A stretch of 32,427 bases of DNA from Desulfocapsa sp. (GTDB taxonomy: Bacteria; Desulfobacterota; Desulfobulbia; Desulfobulbales; Desulfocapsaceae), in assembly GCA_024763035.1 (NCBI GenBank), contig JANTGG010000021.1, forward strand, positions 1 to 32,427, read 5' to 3'. The position numbers and the translations under genes are program-made. Below, in pieces: positions 30,797 to 32,427 of this stretch. The notes below the pieces were generated by a model. The model had not been told where the DNA came from, did not search any database, and saw nothing but the letters and a program-made list of their open reading frames with translations. Within the stretch, counting starts at the first letter, position 1; each line of letters starts with the position of its first letter.

Positions 30797-32427
30797 CTAT
30801 ACCTTGAATTTAATAACCTGCTGCTTCAGATTCGTTGAGAAGTCGTTAAGATCACTGGAGCAGGCACGAACCCTCTCGCTGCTTTCTGCAAGACTGTCGG
30901 CTGCATCCCGTACCTCTTCAACTTCACCGGTGATGTCGTTGCTGACGGCAGAGTTTTCTGCCACCCGGTTTGTTATTTCACTGATCCCCATGGAGACCTG
31001 GGTAACATTGTCGGCAATCTCTCTCGTTGTCTCCGCCTGTTCCTCCACTGTCTCGGCAATATTGGTAACGATGGAATGCACGTCGTGGATAATGGCAGTG
31101 CTCTTGCCGATTTCCTCTGATGTGGACTCAGTGGTGGTTTGAATCTCACTGATCTGCCCCTTGATCTGCAGGGTCGCCTGGGCTGTCTGCTTGGCAAGTT
31201 CTTTTATTTCATTGGCAACGACAGCAAAACCTTTTCCCGCTTCTCCCGCTCTGGCTGCTTCTATGGTTGCGTTTAATGCCAGCAGGTTGGTCTGTTCTGA
31301 AATCTCTGTAATCACTTCAGTCACCACATTGATCTCCTGGGCTTTGGTCGTGAGGGTCGTAATCTTTTCCGAGGTGATATTTGTGGAATTGACAGCCTCC
31401 ATCGCCATGGTATGCGCGTTGGTGGAATTGCTGGCGATACCGTCTACCGTATTGCTCATTTCTTCAGCTGCTGTGGCGACGATATTGACGTTTGCAGTTG
31501 CCTCCTCCATGGCAGAGGCGATGGAGTTCATATTACTGTTCATGGACTGAATGGCTCCCGTTACGTTGCCAGTCCGGTTCTGTATCTTTTCGGTCCGCTT
31601 GGACATCTCTTCGGCAAGTTCAGAGAGCTCATTGGAGGAATTGTTCACAGAGTCGGAGTTGGTGACGACTTCACGGATGATATTCTGCAGTTTTTCCACG
31701 AAGGTGTTGAACCAGGAGGCCAGTTGACTGATCTCGTCATTGCCGTTGACAGGCAGGCGGTTTGTCAGGTCACTGCCGCCGCTGGCAATACTTTTGAGCT
31801 GGATTACCACACGGTTAATTTCTTTGACCAGTATCCCGGCAACGATGAATCCAATGCTGAGTCCGGCGATAATTGCAACAACCAGGATGGTGAGGATAAT
31901 TGTTCTACCCCGTGAGATCTGCGATTCCACCTTGACTCGCGATGAGTTCATCGATTGCCAGCCAGTTCCGATCACCTCCTGGGAGAGCCGTACTATTTCC
32001 GGGGCAAGGGGGAGTATGGTTCCTTCGATTTCCTTGTTCATCTTCACAAGGGTTGCCGATAATCCAAGAAAGTTGTCGGAGAAATCCTCAATATCATACA
32101 TCTGGTTTACAAATTTTTTATCCTTCACCGTTGCCATTATGTCAATGGCAGTGTCAAGCAGTGTTAGTGCTTTTTCGCTGATTTTTGGATCATTTTCCAG
32201 GAGATAGCGATGGATCTCCTGATCCGCCTTGTTGAAATTTGTGAGGGCATCGGTAACAACCTTCAACCGGCCGGCATCATCTTTGCTGGCAGTGGCAAGC
32301 TGAAGCATATCGGCACGAATGGTATAGGCGGAAGCCAGCAGGCGCTTGGTGTTGGCTGCTGATGATTCAATGCGGATAATAACATTTTTAAATTTTTCAA
32401 TATATGCCGGCATACCGCGATACGGAT
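30797..32427 (-). CDS. Methyl-accepting chemotaxis protein, 5' end cut by window
   Basis: At least 543 residues; the frame stays open through the window's right edge, and the first membrane helix expected of an MCP is missing, so the true start lies beyond 32427. The visible part begins in a periplasmic helical sensor domain, then TM2 ([20 protein letters not shown]), a HAMP domain and a long coiled-coil signalling domain. The signalling tip is conserved ([21 protein letters not shown], then [15 protein letters not shown]) and binds CheA and CheW. The C-terminus ends in [10 protein letters not shown], with no CheR-docking pentapeptide. It converges with the diguanylate cyclase gene and may report the same kind of periplasmic stimulus, but that is inference. 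Confidence 0.93.
   Translation of the reverse strand, partial: PYRGMPAYIEKFKNVIIRIESSAANTKRLLASAYTIRADMLQLATASKDDAGRLKVVTDALTNFNKADQEIHRYLLENDPKISEKALTLLDTAIDIMATVKDKKFVNQMYDIEDFSDNFLGLSATLVKMNKEIEGTILPLAPEIVRLSQEVIGTGWQSMNSSRVKVESQISRGRTIILTILVVAIIAGLSIGFIVAGILVKEINRVVIQLKSIASGGSDLTNRLPVNGNDEISQLASWFNTFVEKLQNIIREVVTNSDSVNNSSNELSELAEEMSKRTEKIQNRTGNVTGAIQSMNSNMNSIASAMEEATANVNIVATAAEEMSNTVDGIASNSTNAHTMAMEAVNSTNITSEKITTLTTKAQEINVVTEVITEISEQTNLLALNATIEAARAGEAGKGFAVVANEIKELAKQTAQATLQIKGQISEIQTTTESTSEEIGKSTAIIHDVHSIVTNIAETVEEQAETTREIADNVTQVSMGISEITNRVAENSAVSNDITGEVEEVRDAADSLAESSERVRACSSDLNDFSTNLKQQVIKFKV

Overview
This 32.4-kb window is bacterial chromosome, densely coded on both strands, with about 23 protein genes and no rRNA, tRNA, CRISPR array, transposase or phage gene that I can recognise. 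The mix of genes fits a Gram-negative, signalling-rich anaerobe: an HDOD protein, a PilZ protein, a GGDEF protein, an MCP, outer-membrane-style lipoproteins, and radical SAM enzymes of the cobalamin-binding type. My best guess is a Desulfobacterota member (Desulfobulbales-like). That is an inference from gene style, not from a marker gene.

Left part (1-4.9 kb): a non-coding leader with a 14-bp inverted repeat and a good sigma-70-type promoter precedes an HDOD regulator. It is followed by a metallo-beta-lactamase-fold hydrolase, with a 16-bp palindrome just before it. A convergent RNase H-like exonuclease follows. Then come ArfB (ribosome rescue) and a shikimate kinase, divergent with only 19 bp between them, and an FKBP/SlyD-type prolyl isomerase with a strong terminator.

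Middle part (4.9-20 kb): a minus-strand operon holds a soluble MotA-like cytoplasmic-domain protein, a B12-type radical SAM protein with a CX4CX2C cluster motif, and an HI0933-family flavoprotein. On the plus strand are a Tim44-like membrane protein and a 1008-residue SWIM-SNF2 helicase. On the minus strand lie a secreted family-8 glycoside hydrolase and a translationally coupled pair, an uncharacterised Cys-rich protein plus RluA pseudouridine synthase. In other bacteria I recall this pair as one fused protein. Then comes a two-gene envelope locus: a 982-residue multi-pass membrane protein with helical repeats and a coiled coil, and a lipoprotein with peptidoglycan-binding and SH3 domains.

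Right part (20-32.4 kb): a tightly overlapping plus-strand operon encodes a DUF2868-type membrane protein, a DUF3482-type GTPase and RecQ helicase. A signalling block follows: a cyclic-nucleotide-domain/PilZ fusion, a response regulator with an unrecognised C-terminal domain, a membrane diguanylate cyclase with an intact active site and inhibitory site, and an MCP that runs off the right edge. Two copies of a short GC-rich palindromic (REP-like) repeat lie just outside the first three signalling genes. A 0.7-kb gene-free stretch before the diguanylate cyclase carries several strong dyads and is the best place here to look for an unannotated RNA or regulatory region.

The least-explained units are the envelope pair (15849-20043), the MotA-like/radical SAM/flavoprotein operon (4960-8185), the membrane protein-GTPase-RecQ operon (20313-25557), and the split RluA partner (14720-15457). 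All functional statements rest on motif reading and recall of families; no database search was run.
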